From positions 1-64,000 of the forward strand of contig NZ_JROM01000016.1 of the NCBI RefSeq assembly GCF_000786655.1: a stretch of DNA of 64,000 nt, written 5' to 3'. The notes below the pieces were generated by a model that saw nothing but the letters and a program-made list of their open reading frames with translations, had not been told where the DNA came from and made no database searches. Positions 42,976 through 51,131 of the stretch are shown one piece after another. Position numbers and translations under genes: made by a program. Source of the stretch: Kocuria marina (lineage in GTDB: Bacteria > Actinomycetota > Actinomycetes > Actinomycetales > Micrococcaceae). Positions within the stretch are counted from its first letter, which is position 1; every line of letters starts with the position of its first letter.

Positions 42976-43362
42976 GTGAACTACTCAACCGATCTCTCCG
43001 CCCAGGAATTCGCCGAACTCGACTCGCTGGTGGGCGAGTGGACCCACCTGCCCGACATCGCCGAGGCCATGGACATCCAGGTCACCCGGGTGCACCGGCT
43101 CCTGGACGACGGCGCCCTGCTCGAGGTGCGCCGGCCCGAGGACCGCGTGCGCGTGGTCCCGGCCGAGTTCATGGACGGTGATCACCCCGTGGATGCCCTC
43201 AAGGGGACCGTGGCCGTCCTGCGCGACGCCGCCTACACGGACGCCCAGGCGATCCGGTGGCTGTTCACCGAGGACGAGTCCCTGCCCGGGCGGCCCATCG
43301 ACGCGCTGCGCCGGGGCCAGAAGACCGAGGTGCGCCGCAGGGCCCAGGCCCTGGGCTGGTGA
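42976..43362 (+). CDS. Rv2175c-like DNA-binding protein, probable PknL substrate
   Basis: The 128-residue protein starts VNYSTDLSAQEFAELDSLVG and has a winged HTH at about 20-55 (LPDIAEAMDIQVTRVHRLLD) and the conserved C-terminal half SLPGRPIDALRRGQKTEVRR. In M. tuberculosis the orthologue Rv2175c is phosphorylated by PknL on an N-terminal Thr, which abolishes DNA binding; a Thr at residue 5 is present here. GTG 42976 is used. It is divergent from the pknL operon, the same relation as in mycobacteria. Confidence 0.85.
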   Translation: MNYSTDLSAQEFAELDSLVGEWTHLPDIAEAMDIQVTRVHRLLDDGALLEVRRPEDRVRVVPAEFMDGDHPVDALKGTVAVLRDAAYTDAQAIRWLFTEDESLPGRPIDALRRGQKTEVRRRAQALGW

Positions 43363-43382
43363 CACCCACCCGCTGAGGCGGC

Positions 43383-44492
43383 CTACTTTGCGCGGCGCAC
43401 GGCGGCGTCGGCGAGCGCCTGCAACCCGGCCCGGGCGACGTCGTCCGTGCGCAACCGCGCGAGCTGCGTGTCCGCGGTGCGCACGAGGGACGCGATGAGG
43501 TCCTCCGAGCGCGCGTGGGCGCCGCTGTCCCGCATGAGGTCCCGCGCGCGGTGCACCTCCTGCTCGGTGAGTTCCGCGCGGCCGAGCACCGATTCGAGCC
43601 ACGCGATGTCCTCGGCCGAACTCGATGCCGCGCACAGTGCGATCAGCGCGGTGCGCTTGCCCTCGCGGATGTCGTCCCCGGCGGGCTTGCCCGTGGTCTC
43701 CGGGTCGCCGAAGACCCCCAGGACGTCATCGCGCAATTGGAAAGCCTCGCCGACCGGCAGCGCGAACGCGGAGCAGTCCGCGAGGAACGCGCGGTCCGCG
43801 CCGGCGAGTGCCGCGCCGATCTCCACGGGGTGCTCTACCGAGTACTTGGCGGACTTGTAGCGCAGCACGGTCATGGCACGCTCGAGTTGTTCCTCGGGGT
43901 CGCCCACGGCGGGAGCGACCTCCGCGTGGATGTCCAGGTACTGCCCGGCCATGACCTCGGTGCGCATCGTGGAGAAGATCTCCCGTGCGGTCGCGGCCGG
44001 GTCCGCGGCGACGCGCGCGGTGGCGTCGGCGAAGAGTTGTTCCGCGAAGGACAGGCTCATGTCCCCGGTGAGGACGGCCGCGCTGACCCCGAAGTGGGCG
44101 GCGTCCGCGGACCACCCGGCGTCTCGGTGCAGGGCCTCGAAAACGCGGTGCACACTGGGCTTGCCGCGGCGCGTGTCCGAGCGGTCCAGGATGTCGTCGT
44201 GGATCAGCGCCGCGGTCTGGAAAAGTTCGAGGGACGCCGCGGCGGCCACGGCGACGTCGTCCGCCACGGCCCCGCCAGCCGCGCGCCAGCCCCAGTAGCA
44301 CAGCCGTGCGCGCAGGCGCTTGCCGCCGCGCGTGAGGTCCTCGATCGCGTCCACGAGCACGGTCGCGTGCGGGGAGATCCCGGTGACCCGTTCGCGTTCC
44401 CGCGCGAAGAACTCGGTGATCCGCTCGTCCAGGAGCGCGGAGAAGTCACGGTCCTGTTGCGTCGCGGTGACGGACGCGTCGGAAGGGGTCAT
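43383..44492 (-). CDS. Polyprenyl diphosphate synthase (IdsA-like)
   Basis: Trans-prenyltransferase that builds C15-C25 or longer isoprenoid diphosphates. The first aspartate-rich motif ALIHDDILDRSDTRRGKPS (Asp99, Asp100, Asp103) and the second FQLRDDVLGVFGDPETTGK are intact, with GGKRLRARLCYWGWRAAGG before. It has 369 residues from ATG 44492, preceded by AAAGGTG. Convergent with the Rv2175c-like gene 20 bases away. Product chain length cannot be fixed; mycobacterial Rv2173 (IdsA2) has the same place. Confidence 0.88.
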   Translation of the reverse strand: MTPSDASVTATQQDRDFSALLDERITEFFARERERVTGISPHATVLVDAIEDLTRGGKRLRARLCYWGWRAAGGAVADDVAVAAAASLELFQTAALIHDDILDRSDTRRGKPSVHRVFEALHRDAGWSADAAHFGVSAAVLTGDMSLSFAEQLFADATARVAADPAATAREIFSTMRTEVMAGQYLDIHAEVAPAVGDPEEQLERAMTVLRYKSAKYSVEHPVEIGAALAGADRAFLADCSAFALPVGEAFQLRDDVLGVFGDPETTGKPAGDDIREGKRTALIALCAASSSAEDIAWLESVLGRAELTEQEVHRARDLMRDSGAHARSEDLIASLVRTADTQLARLRTDDVARAGLQALADAAVRRAK

Positions 44493-44843
44493 GCCAGGGC
44501 ACCTTTGATCGAGGGGATGCTGTCGGCCGCGCTGCGCGGTACCGCGGGTCGCGGCGGGCGTCACGGGCACGGGCTCCACGACGCCGGGCCGCCCCGCGGG
44601 CGCCCGACCAGCCTAACCGGACGCGGCGCCGCGGATGCGTAGCGGTGCCGCCCCGTCGAGCGGCCCGGGGCCGGACAAGTTCGTGGCGCCGTGGCCCGTG
44701 TGCGTGTCGGAGCCCCTTCCTAGGCTTACGAAAGACGAACCAGATCCCGCGCGGGTGGCATGTCCGTCATCAACGGGTCTCGATCCGGACGGGTTCCAGG
44801 AGTCGATGATTCCCGATGCCGGAGGGTCGTGGAAGGAGGCGCC
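44493..44843. other. Divergent intergenic region between the polyprenyl synthase and DNA polymerase IV genes
   Basis: This 351-base gap holds TAGGCT at 44721-44726 (plus), a candidate -10 for dinB with a leader of about 110 bases, and the ribosome-binding site GGAAGGAGG before ATG 44844. No LexA-type box of the actinobacterial kind is seen, and no RNA gene. Confidence 0.45.
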
Positions 44844-46082
44844 ATGGGAGGGCCGAGTCCGCAGCAACTGGCCGAGTACCGGCGCTGCGCCATCCTGCAC
44901 GTGGACATGGACATGTTCTACGTGGGCGTGGAACTGCTCAACGCCCCCCAGTACCGCGGCCGCCCCGTGATCGTGGCCGGTTCCGGTCCGCGCTCGGTGG
45001 TGCTCTCCGCGTCCTACGAAGCCCGCCAGTACGGCGTGAACTCCGCCATGGCCGTGTCCCAGGCCCGCGCTCGCTGCCCCTCCGCGGTGGTGCTCGAACC
45101 GCATCGCGAGGCGTACACCCATTACTCACGGATCGTGATGGACATCTTCCGCTCGGTCACGGACCGCGTGGAGCAGCTGAGCGTGGACGAGGCGTTCGTG
45201 GACGTGTCCGGGGCGATCCGGCGCAGCGGACCGCCCGTCGAGATCGCCCGGACCCTGCGGCGCGTGATCCACGAACGCACGGGACTCACCGCCTCCGTGG
45301 GGGTCGCGGAGAACAAGACGGTCGCCAAGATCGCCTCCGCGTACTGCAAGCCGGACGGGCTGCTCGTGGTGACGCCCGAGCACACCCTCGCGTTCCTGGC
45401 ACAGCTGCCGGTGGGCAAGTTGTGGGGGGTGGGCAAGCGCACCTCCGAGATCCTGCAGTCCGCCGGGCTGTCCACGGTCGGGGACATCGCCGCCACGCCG
45501 TTGCCCCGGTTGCACGCGCTCGTGGGCACCGCGTCCGGGACACATTTGAAACAATTGGCCACCGGCCACGACCCCCGTCCCGTGACGCCCGCGCGCGAGG
45601 AGAAGAGCATCGGGGCCGAACGGACGTTCCAGCGCGACGTCGCCGACAGTACGGCTCTGAAACGTGTGCTGCTGGGCCTGGCCCACGACACCGCGGTCCG
45701 GTTGCGCAGGCACGGACTGCGCGCCGGGCGCGTGGGACTCAAGCTGCGCTACGCCGATTTTTCGACCATCACCCGCTCCAGGACGCTGAGTCACCCCGTC
45801 ACCGCGGCCCACGATCTCTACACCGAAGCGTGCGCGCTACTGGACGGTCTGGGCCCGCGAGCGCAGGCCGTGCGGCTCGTGGGCATCAGGGCGGAGAAGC
45901 TCACCGGGGCCGATCACGCGTTCCAGTTGAGCCTGGACGGACGGGAGGAGGAATGGGGTGCCGCGGAGGAAGCCATGGACCGCGTGCACCACCGATTCGG
46001 CCCCGGAATTGTGCGCCCAGCCAAACTCATGGAAACGACGATGCCAATCCGTCCCGCACGGGATATTCTGGACGGTACGTGA
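44844..46082 (+). CDS. dinB: DNA polymerase IV
   Basis: Y-family translesion polymerase. Catalytic residues in ILHVDMDMFYVGVEL and QLSVDEAFVDVSGA are intact, followed by the steric gate SASYEARQYGVNSAMA, thumb HhH LPVGKLWGVGKRTSEILQSA and the little finger domain. It has 412 residues. GGAGG six bases before ATG 44844 fixes the start; an upstream ATG at 44760 would add 28 poorly conserved residues. No C-terminal beta-clamp motif of the QLxLF type is obvious (it ends PIRPARDILDGT). Position beside DUF3040 and mraZ is usual in Micrococcales. Confidence 0.93.
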   Translation: MGGPSPQQLAEYRRCAILHVDMDMFYVGVELLNAPQYRGRPVIVAGSGPRSVVLSASYEARQYGVNSAMAVSQARARCPSAVVLEPHREAYTHYSRIVMDIFRSVTDRVEQLSVDEAFVDVSGAIRRSGPPVEIARTLRRVIHERTGLTASVGVAENKTVAKIASAYCKPDGLLVVTPEHTLAFLAQLPVGKLWGVGKRTSEILQSAGLSTVGDIAATPLPRLHALVGTASGTHLKQLATGHDPRPVTPAREEKSIGAERTFQRDVADSTALKRVLLGLAHDTAVRLRRHGLRAGRVGLKLRYADFSTITRSRTLSHPVTAAHDLYTEACALLDGLGPRAQAVRLVGIRAEKLTGADHAFQLSLDGREEEWGAAEEAMDRVHHRFGPGIVRPAKLMETTMPIRPARDILDGT

Positions 46083-46135
46083 GGAAGGCAGCCGTACCGC
46101 CCCCGCCTCGCTCCCTCAACACCACAGGAGGAATC

Positions 46136-46558
46136 GTGCCTCTCTCCGAGCACGAACAACAGCTTCTCGCCCAGCTCGAGAAGCAGTTGCACGACGACGA
46201 CCCCCGCTTCGCGTCGACCATGCACACCGAAGCGGTTCGGGGGCGCGGGTCCATGCGCAACGTCGTGCTGGGGGTCGTGATCGCCGTGGTTGGCCTGGGC
46301 GTCCTGCTCGCCGGGGTCGCCCTGCAACTGATCATCGTGGGCGTGTTGGGCTTCATCGTGATGGCCGCCGGCGCCTACGTGGCCACCGTGCGGGGCCGGG
46401 CCACCCCTGACAAGGGCGCTGCCAACCCCGGGGGCCCCGGGAACGGACCCTCCGGTGGCGGTCCTTCGGGTCGCGGTCCCTCCGGTCCGCGCAAGTCCTC
46501 CACTTTCCTCCAGAACCTCGAGGAGAAGTGGGACAAACGTAATCAGGGTGAGCGCTGA
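46136..46558 (+). CDS. DUF3040 small membrane protein
   Basis: The 140-residue protein begins with the family signature MPLSEHEQQLLAQLEKQLHD (V-initial in DNA, GTG) and DPRFAST, then two adjacent membrane helices at about 41-82 and a Gly/Pro/Ser-rich cytoplasmic tail ending in FLQNLEEKWDKRNQGER. AGGAGGAA lies just upstream of GTG 46136. Function is unknown; it is a regular neighbour of the dcw cluster in actinobacteria. A perfect terminator follows. Confidence 0.88.
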   Translation: MPLSEHEQQLLAQLEKQLHDDDPRFASTMHTEAVRGRGSMRNVVLGVVIAVVGLGVLLAGVALQLIIVGVLGFIVMAAGAYVATVRGRATPDKGAANPGGPGNGPSGGGPSGRGPSGPRKSSTFLQNLEEKWDKRNQGER

Positions 46559-46595
46559 GCCTCCCGACAGGCCGTCCCAGCCGTAAAACTTCCGA

Positions 46596-46629
46596 GAACT
46601 CCCCGGCACTACGCCGGGGAGTTCTTTCA
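46596..46629 (+). terminator. Intrinsic terminator before the dcw cluster
   Basis: AGAACTCCCCGGC (46596-46608) pairs with GCCGGGGAGTTCT (46614-46626), loop ACTAC, followed by TTTC-like bases. It isolates the dcw promoter from dinB and DUF3040. Confidence 0.9.
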
Positions 46630-46744
46630 TGTCCGGGTCGCGTTGCCGCCCGTAGCGCCCCAGCTCGCGGCGGAAAAGGCGGGGTACGACGGCGCCGGGG
46701 ACGGCGCCGTCGTGGCGTGCCGTGGAGGGGATGCGCGTTGACGG

Positions 46745-46769
46745 GGGAGGGCAGTGGAGTAAAGTGGAG
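46745..46769 (+). promoter_or_regulatory. Candidate MraZ operator upstream of mraZ
   Basis: GGGAG (46745), TGGAG (46755) and TGGAG (46765) recur with an exact 10-bp period, the spacing of the direct TGGGN boxes bound by MraZ in E. coli. The array sits 45-70 bases upstream of the mraZ start. A TGG at 46772 is out of phase. Confidence 0.55.
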
Positions 46770-46813
46770 CGTGGTAGAGAAGCGAGGGTTGGGCTGGCCC
46801 TAATTCGAAGGCG

Positions 46814-47251
46814 GTGGCTGTGTTTCTCGGAACATACGAACCGCGTTTGGACGACAAGGCCAGGCTGATTCTCCCGGCCAAGTTCCGGGCCGAACTGGCG
46901 GACGGACTCGTGCTGACCCGAGGGCAGGAACGCTGCCTGTACGTGTTCAGCGCGCAGGAGTTCGCCAGGGTCCATGAACAGATGCGGGCGGCCCCGTTGT
47001 CGTCCAAGCAGGCCAGGGATTACATCCGCGTTTTTCTCTCCGGGGCATCGGACGAGGTCCCGGACAAGCAAGGTCGCATCACCATTCCGGCGTCCCTGCG
47101 CTCGTACGCGGGCCTGGACCGGGAACTGGCGGTGATCGGGGCGGGCAGCCGCGCCGAGATCTGGGATGCGGCCTCCTGGCAGCAGTACCTGGCGGAGAAG
47201 GAAGCGGCTTTCTCCGCCACGGAGGACGAGGTCATACCCGGGCTGTTCTGA
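46814..47251 (+). CDS. mraZ: Transcriptional regulator MraZ
   Basis: SpoVT-AbrB-type ring-forming DNA-binding protein that usually represses its own cluster. Both AbrB-like halves are seen: [20 protein letters not shown] (with DxxxR) and [20 protein letters not shown]. It has 145 residues from GTG 46814, with GAAGG upstream. A three-box operator candidate lies 45-70 bases upstream. It is the first gene of the dcw cluster. Confidence 0.96.
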   Translation: MAVFLGTYEPRLDDKARLILPAKFRAELADGLVLTRGQERCLYVFSAQEFARVHEQMRAAPLSSKQARDYIRVFLSGASDEVPDKQGRITIPASLRSYAGLDRELAVIGAGSRAEIWDAASWQQYLAEKEAAFSATEDEVIPGLF

Positions 47252-47328
47252 TCACCCGAGGACCGCCGCGCGGGACCCCCGCCGGTGCCGTCCCCGGACA
47301 TGAGATCTCCAGCCGCCCACGTCACCGT

Positions 47329-47420
47329 CCTGACTCGACTTCCCCCGAGTCAGGCCGGATTCGAGGGGCGAGCGGCGGATGGGGATCTGGTGTCCGGGCG
47401 CACCGTAGGATGCCCCCGGA
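47329..47420. promoter_or_regulatory. Two hairpins between mraZ and rsmH
   Basis: CCTGACTCG (47329-47337) pairs with CGAGTCAGG (47346-47354), and TCCGGGCGCA (47393-47402) with TGCCCCCGGA (47411-47420, one mismatch). The second loop contains TAGGAT, a possible -10 for rsmH. They may attenuate or terminate part of the mraZ transcript. Confidence 0.5.
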
Positions 47421-47495
47421 GGACATCGGTGCCGTGCGCACCGAGACCTGCGACCCGTAGTACCCGCACGATCCGCAACAGACCAGGAGCCCGGC

Positions 47496-48479
47496 ATGGA
47501 CCACGCCCCCGCCGAGCAACGACACATCCCCGTGATGCTGGAGCGCTGTCTGGACCTGCTCGCGCCGGCGCTGGGCACCGAACACCCCGTGGTCGTGGAC
47601 GCGACCCTGGGCATGGGCGGGCACACCCACGCCATGCTCGAACGCTTCCCGGGGTTGCGCGTGGTCGGGATCGACCGGGACCCCCAGGCCCTCGACCTCG
47701 CCGGGGAACGCCTTGCGCACTTCGGGGAGCGGTTCACGGGCATCCACACCACGTACGACCACATCGATCAGGCCGCCGCAACCGCCGGCGTGGACCGGGT
47801 GGACGGCATCCTGTTCGATCTCGGGGTGTCCTCTCTGCAGCTGGACGAACGCGAGCGCGGCTTCGCGTACTCGTTCGACGCCCCCCTGGACATGCGCATG
47901 AACTCCCGGGCGGAACTGTCCGCGTACACCGTGGTCAACGAGTACTCGGAGGCCCAGCTCAAGGACATCATCTACCGCTGGGGCGAAGACCGCTTCGCGC
48001 CGCGGATCGCGCGCGCCATCGTCGCTGCCCGTACCGAGGCCCCGCTGCGCACGACCGCCCAGCTCGTGGACGTGGTCCGCTCTGCGGTCCCCGCCGCGGC
48101 CCAGCACAAGAAGGGCCACCCGGCCAAGCAGACCTTCCAGGCATTGCGGATCGAGGTCAACGAGGAACTCGACGTCCTGGAGCGTGCCGTGCCCGCCGCC
48201 GTGGAAACTGTCAGGGTGGGAGGGCGGGTCCTCGCCATGAGTTACCACTCCCTGGAGGACAGAATTGTCAAGCAGGAGTTCACTCGCGGTGCACGTTCCA
48301 CGGCCCCCAGAGGTTTTCCCGTGGAACTGCCGGAACACCAGCCCACGTTGAAGGTTCTCACCCGCGGGGCGGAACGCGCCGGCGAGCAGGAGGTCCGGGA
48401 CAACCCCCGGGCCGCCTCGGCCAGGTTGCGTGCCGTCGAGCGGCTCCGAGAGACCACGAGACCAGGGAGTGAGCGATGA
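47496..48479 (+). CDS. rsmH: 16S rRNA m4C1402 methyltransferase
   Basis: SAM-dependent methyltransferase of the ribosomal P site. [16 protein letters not shown] at the start, [20 protein letters not shown] (SAM motif I), [20 protein letters not shown], and the family end [17 protein letters not shown] are all present. It has 327 residues from ATG 47496. A 244-base gap with two hairpins separates it from mraZ, longer than in most dcw clusters. It overlaps ftsL by four bases. Confidence 0.96.
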   Translation: MDHAPAEQRHIPVMLERCLDLLAPALGTEHPVVVDATLGMGGHTHAMLERFPGLRVVGIDRDPQALDLAGERLAHFGERFTGIHTTYDHIDQAAATAGVDRVDGILFDLGVSSLQLDERERGFAYSFDAPLDMRMNSRAELSAYTVVNEYSEAQLKDIIYRWGEDRFAPRIARAIVAARTEAPLRTTAQLVDVVRSAVPAAAQHKKGHPAKQTFQALRIEVNEELDVLERAVPAAVETVRVGGRVLAMSYHSLEDRIVKQEFTRGARSTAPRGFPVELPEHQPTLKVLTRGAERAGEQEVRDNPRAASARLRAVERLRETTRPGSER

Positions 48480-49096
48480 GCAGTGCGACGTCGGCCTCGC
48501 ACCCGTCGTCGGGTGACCCCTCGGGCCGGGGGGCGGACGGGCGTAGGCCGCTCTCCGTGGTGCCGCGCCGCGCGGCCCGCCGCAGCCGGGTCTCCACCGT
48601 GGTCATGTGCACCCTCGCCCTGGCCGCAGCTCTCGTGGGCATCCTGTTGCTCAACATCCAGATCACCCAGGGGCAGTACCAGTTGACCGAGCTCACCGGT
48701 CAGCAGCGCGCTCTCTCCCAGGAGAACGAGGCGCTCACGCAGGATATCGAGGCCAATTCCGCGCCGCAGAACCTGGCCGCCCGCGCCAACGACCTGGGCA
48801 TGGTCCCGGCCAAGGACGTGGGGAGCATCCAGCTCGGCACGGGTGACGTCACGGCCCCGAGCGCCCCCGCGGAGAAGACGGACGCGCAGAACATCCTCGT
48901 GCCGCCCGCGCAGATGAAGGGTTCCGACGCCGCGGAGGCGAACCGGATCGCCGCCGAGGAACGCGCGGAGAAGCGCGCCAAGGAAGAAGCGGACAAGAAG
49001 ACCGCCCAGCGTAAAGCGGCCCAGAAGGCCGACGAATCCCGGGATCTCAACGGGGGCTCCATCCCCGCGCCGTCGCAGCGCGCGCCTGGCCAGTGA
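48476..49096 (+). CDS. ftsL: FtsL-like division protein
   Basis: Bitopic membrane protein of the divisome. A basic cytoplasmic N-terminus of about 40 residues, one helix ([20 protein letters not shown]), then a coiled-coil of heptads ([20 protein letters not shown]) ending near [10 protein letters not shown]. It is followed by an unusually long charged Ala/Glu/Lys tail to residue 206. The assignment rests on topology, coiled coil and place between rsmH and ftsI, since FtsL sequences diverge widely. Confidence 0.82.
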   Translation: MSSATSASHPSSGDPSGRGADGRRPLSVVPRRAARRSRVSTVVMCTLALAAALVGILLLNIQITQGQYQLTELTGQQRALSQENEALTQDIEANSAPQNLAARANDLGMVPAKDVGSIQLGTGDVTAPSAPAEKTDAQNILVPPAQMKGSDAAEANRIAAEERAEKRAKEEADKKTAQRKAAQKADESRDLNGGSIPAPSQRAPGQ

Positions 49097-49101
49097 ACGC
49101 G

Positions 49102-49122
49102 CCGGTCCGCGCCGCGGACCGG
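49102..49122 (+). promoter_or_regulatory. Hairpin between ftsL and ftsI
   Basis: CCGGTCCGC (49102-49110) pairs perfectly with GCGGACCGG (49114-49122) around a three-base loop. It has no T-tract and lies inside the transcription unit, so it may stabilise or pause the mRNA. Confidence 0.5.
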
Positions 49123-49180
49123 GAGTAGAACCCGTCGGAGGTGGCCCCACCACGCTGAAGTCCAGGAATCGAGGAAGACC

Positions 49181-51034
49181 GTGTCAGCATCGTCAGCGCG
49201 CAAGAACCGACTGTTCCGGCCCTATTCGCGCATGCACGTGGGCATCGCCTTCCTGCTGGTCCTGTTGCTTCTCGTGGTGGGCCGCCTGTTCTGGGTCCAG
49301 GGGCTGGACCCCGGGGGCCGGGCCGAGGCCGCGGCCGCCCAGCGCACGCTCGTGGAGTCCATCCCCGCGGTGCGCGGGGAGATCACCGACAGCCGTGGCA
49401 CGGTGCTGGCCCGCACACTGCAGCGCTACGACATCACCGTGGACCAGAGCGCCGTCGCCGCCGTGACCGTGCCCCACAAGGACGGTTCCACCGAGACCGT
49501 GACCCCCACGCAGGCCGTGTACAAGATCGCGGACGCCCTGGGCATGAAGGACACGGACGTGAAGGCCGCGCTGGACGGGGACAAGAGCTTCAACTACGTA
49601 GCGCGGGGCGTGACCCCCGAGCAGTACAACGCCCTGCGGGAGTTGAACCTGCCGTACATCTACGGCCAGCCCACGTTCCAGCGCAGCTATCCGGACGGTT
49701 CCCTGGGCGGTTCCGTGGTCGGGTTCCTGGGCGGGGACAACCAGGCCCTCGGCGGGATCGAACAGACCCAGGACTCCCTGTTGCGCGGCACCGACGGCGA
49801 GCGCCGCTTCGAGATCTCCGGCGACGGCGTGCGCATCCCCGTGGCCCCGCAGGAACAGAAGGCCGCCGAGAACGGTTCGAACGTCAAGCTCTCGCTCGAC
49901 AGCGACGTCCAGTTCTTCGCGGAGCAGGCCGTGCGCGAACGCGCCAAGCAGCTCAAGGCGGAATGGGGCACGGCCGTGGTCATGGACGTCAAGACCGGTA
50001 AGGTCCTGGCGCTCGCGGACACGTCCTCGGTGGACCCCAACGTCCCGGGCAAGGCCGACGCCGCCGACCTCGGTTCGCGCGCCGTGACCCAGGCCGTGGA
50101 GCCCGGTTCCACGGAGAAGATCGCCACGGTGGCCGGTGCCCTGGACCGGGGGATCGTCTCTCCCACCACGGAGATCACCGTGCCCCCGTACCTGCAGATC
50201 GGTTCCGAGAAGATCACCGACGCGTTCGACCATGGCACCCAGAACCGCACGGCCGCGGGCATCATCGCGGACTCCATGAACACGGGGACCGTGATCATGG
50301 GCTCCAAGATGGACAAGCAGGCCCGCCACGACAACCTCGCGAACTTCGGGGTGGGTTCCGCCACGGGCATCGAACTGCCGGGGGAGTCCACGGGCATCCT
50401 GGCGCCCGCGGATCAGTGGGACCCGCGTCAGGAGTACACGGTGTTGTTCGGTCAGGGCGTGTCCCAGACCCCGTTGCGCACGGCGTCGATCTTCCAGGCG
50501 GTCGCGAACAAGGGCCGCCAGATCGAACCGCGCCTCGTGGACTCCGTGACCGCGCCGGACGGGACGGTCACGACCCCCGAACGTCCCGAACCCAAACAGG
50601 TGCTCTCCGAGTCCGCCGCGCAGCAGACGCTGGACATCATGGAGAACGTGGTCACGCAGGGTGGAGCGAAGGAAGCGGCCGTGCCGGGATACCGCGTGGG
50701 TGGTAAGACGGGTACGGCCGAGGCGCCGAGCGAGAGCGGCGGCTACGAGGGCTACACGACGTCCTTCGTGGGCGTGGCCCCCATGGAGGACCCCCAGTAC
50801 CTCGTGGCGGTGACCATGCAGCGCCCCCAGGGGGACGTGCACACCCTGGGTGTCACGAGCACGTTCTCCACGATCATGTCCCAGGTGCTGCACCACTTCA
50901 ACGTGGCGCCCTCCACCACCACGGGGCCCAAGTTGGACATGCAGGTGCCGCAGAACGTGGACCGGGGCGTGACGCCCACGAACGCGCTGGAGCAAACGTG
51001 GCCGCAGCCGGGCAGGGACGAGTCCCAGGACTAA
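49181..51034 (+). CDS. ftsI: Division transpeptidase, class B PBP (FtsI/PBP3)
   Basis: Cross-links septal peptidoglycan. One membrane helix (about 20-38), the PBP dimer domain with PAVRGEITDSRGTVLA, then the transpeptidase domain with VEPGSTEKIATVAG (Ser310, Lys313), the SxN motif SMN at 365-367 and KTG at 509-511 in GGKTGTAEAP. It has 617 residues from GTG 49181 with GAGGAAG upstream. No C-terminal PASTA domain is present. Ser310 lies within the usual SxxK as STEK. Confidence 0.95.
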   Translation: MSASSARKNRLFRPYSRMHVGIAFLLVLLLLVVGRLFWVQGLDPGGRAEAAAAQRTLVESIPAVRGEITDSRGTVLARTLQRYDITVDQSAVAAVTVPHKDGSTETVTPTQAVYKIADALGMKDTDVKAALDGDKSFNYVARGVTPEQYNALRELNLPYIYGQPTFQRSYPDGSLGGSVVGFLGGDNQALGGIEQTQDSLLRGTDGERRFEISGDGVRIPVAPQEQKAAENGSNVKLSLDSDVQFFAEQAVRERAKQLKAEWGTAVVMDVKTGKVLALADTSSVDPNVPGKADAADLGSRAVTQAVEPGSTEKIATVAGALDRGIVSPTTEITVPPYLQIGSEKITDAFDHGTQNRTAAGIIADSMNTGTVIMGSKMDKQARHDNLANFGVGSATGIELPGESTGILAPADQWDPRQEYTVLFGQGVSQTPLRTASIFQAVANKGRQIEPRLVDSVTAPDGTVTTPERPEPKQVLSESAAQQTLDIMENVVTQGGAKEAAVPGYRVGGKTGTAEAPSESGGYEGYTTSFVGVAPMEDPQYLVAVTMQRPQGDVHTLGVTSTFSTIMSQVLHHFNVAPSTTTGPKLDMQVPQNVDRGVTPTNALEQTWPQPGRDESQD

Positions 51035-51131
51035 ACTTCCCACACAGAAGCACATGGCAGACGCGACGACCGGTGGAGCACCGGCCCGGGTGAGCGGGGT
51101 ACGTTCACAGACAGGTTCGAAGAGGATTTCT

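Noticed and set aside
44760-44843. Upstream ATG for DNA polymerase IV
   Set aside because: The 28 extra residues are not like family N-termini, and GGAGG lies directly before ATG 44844.
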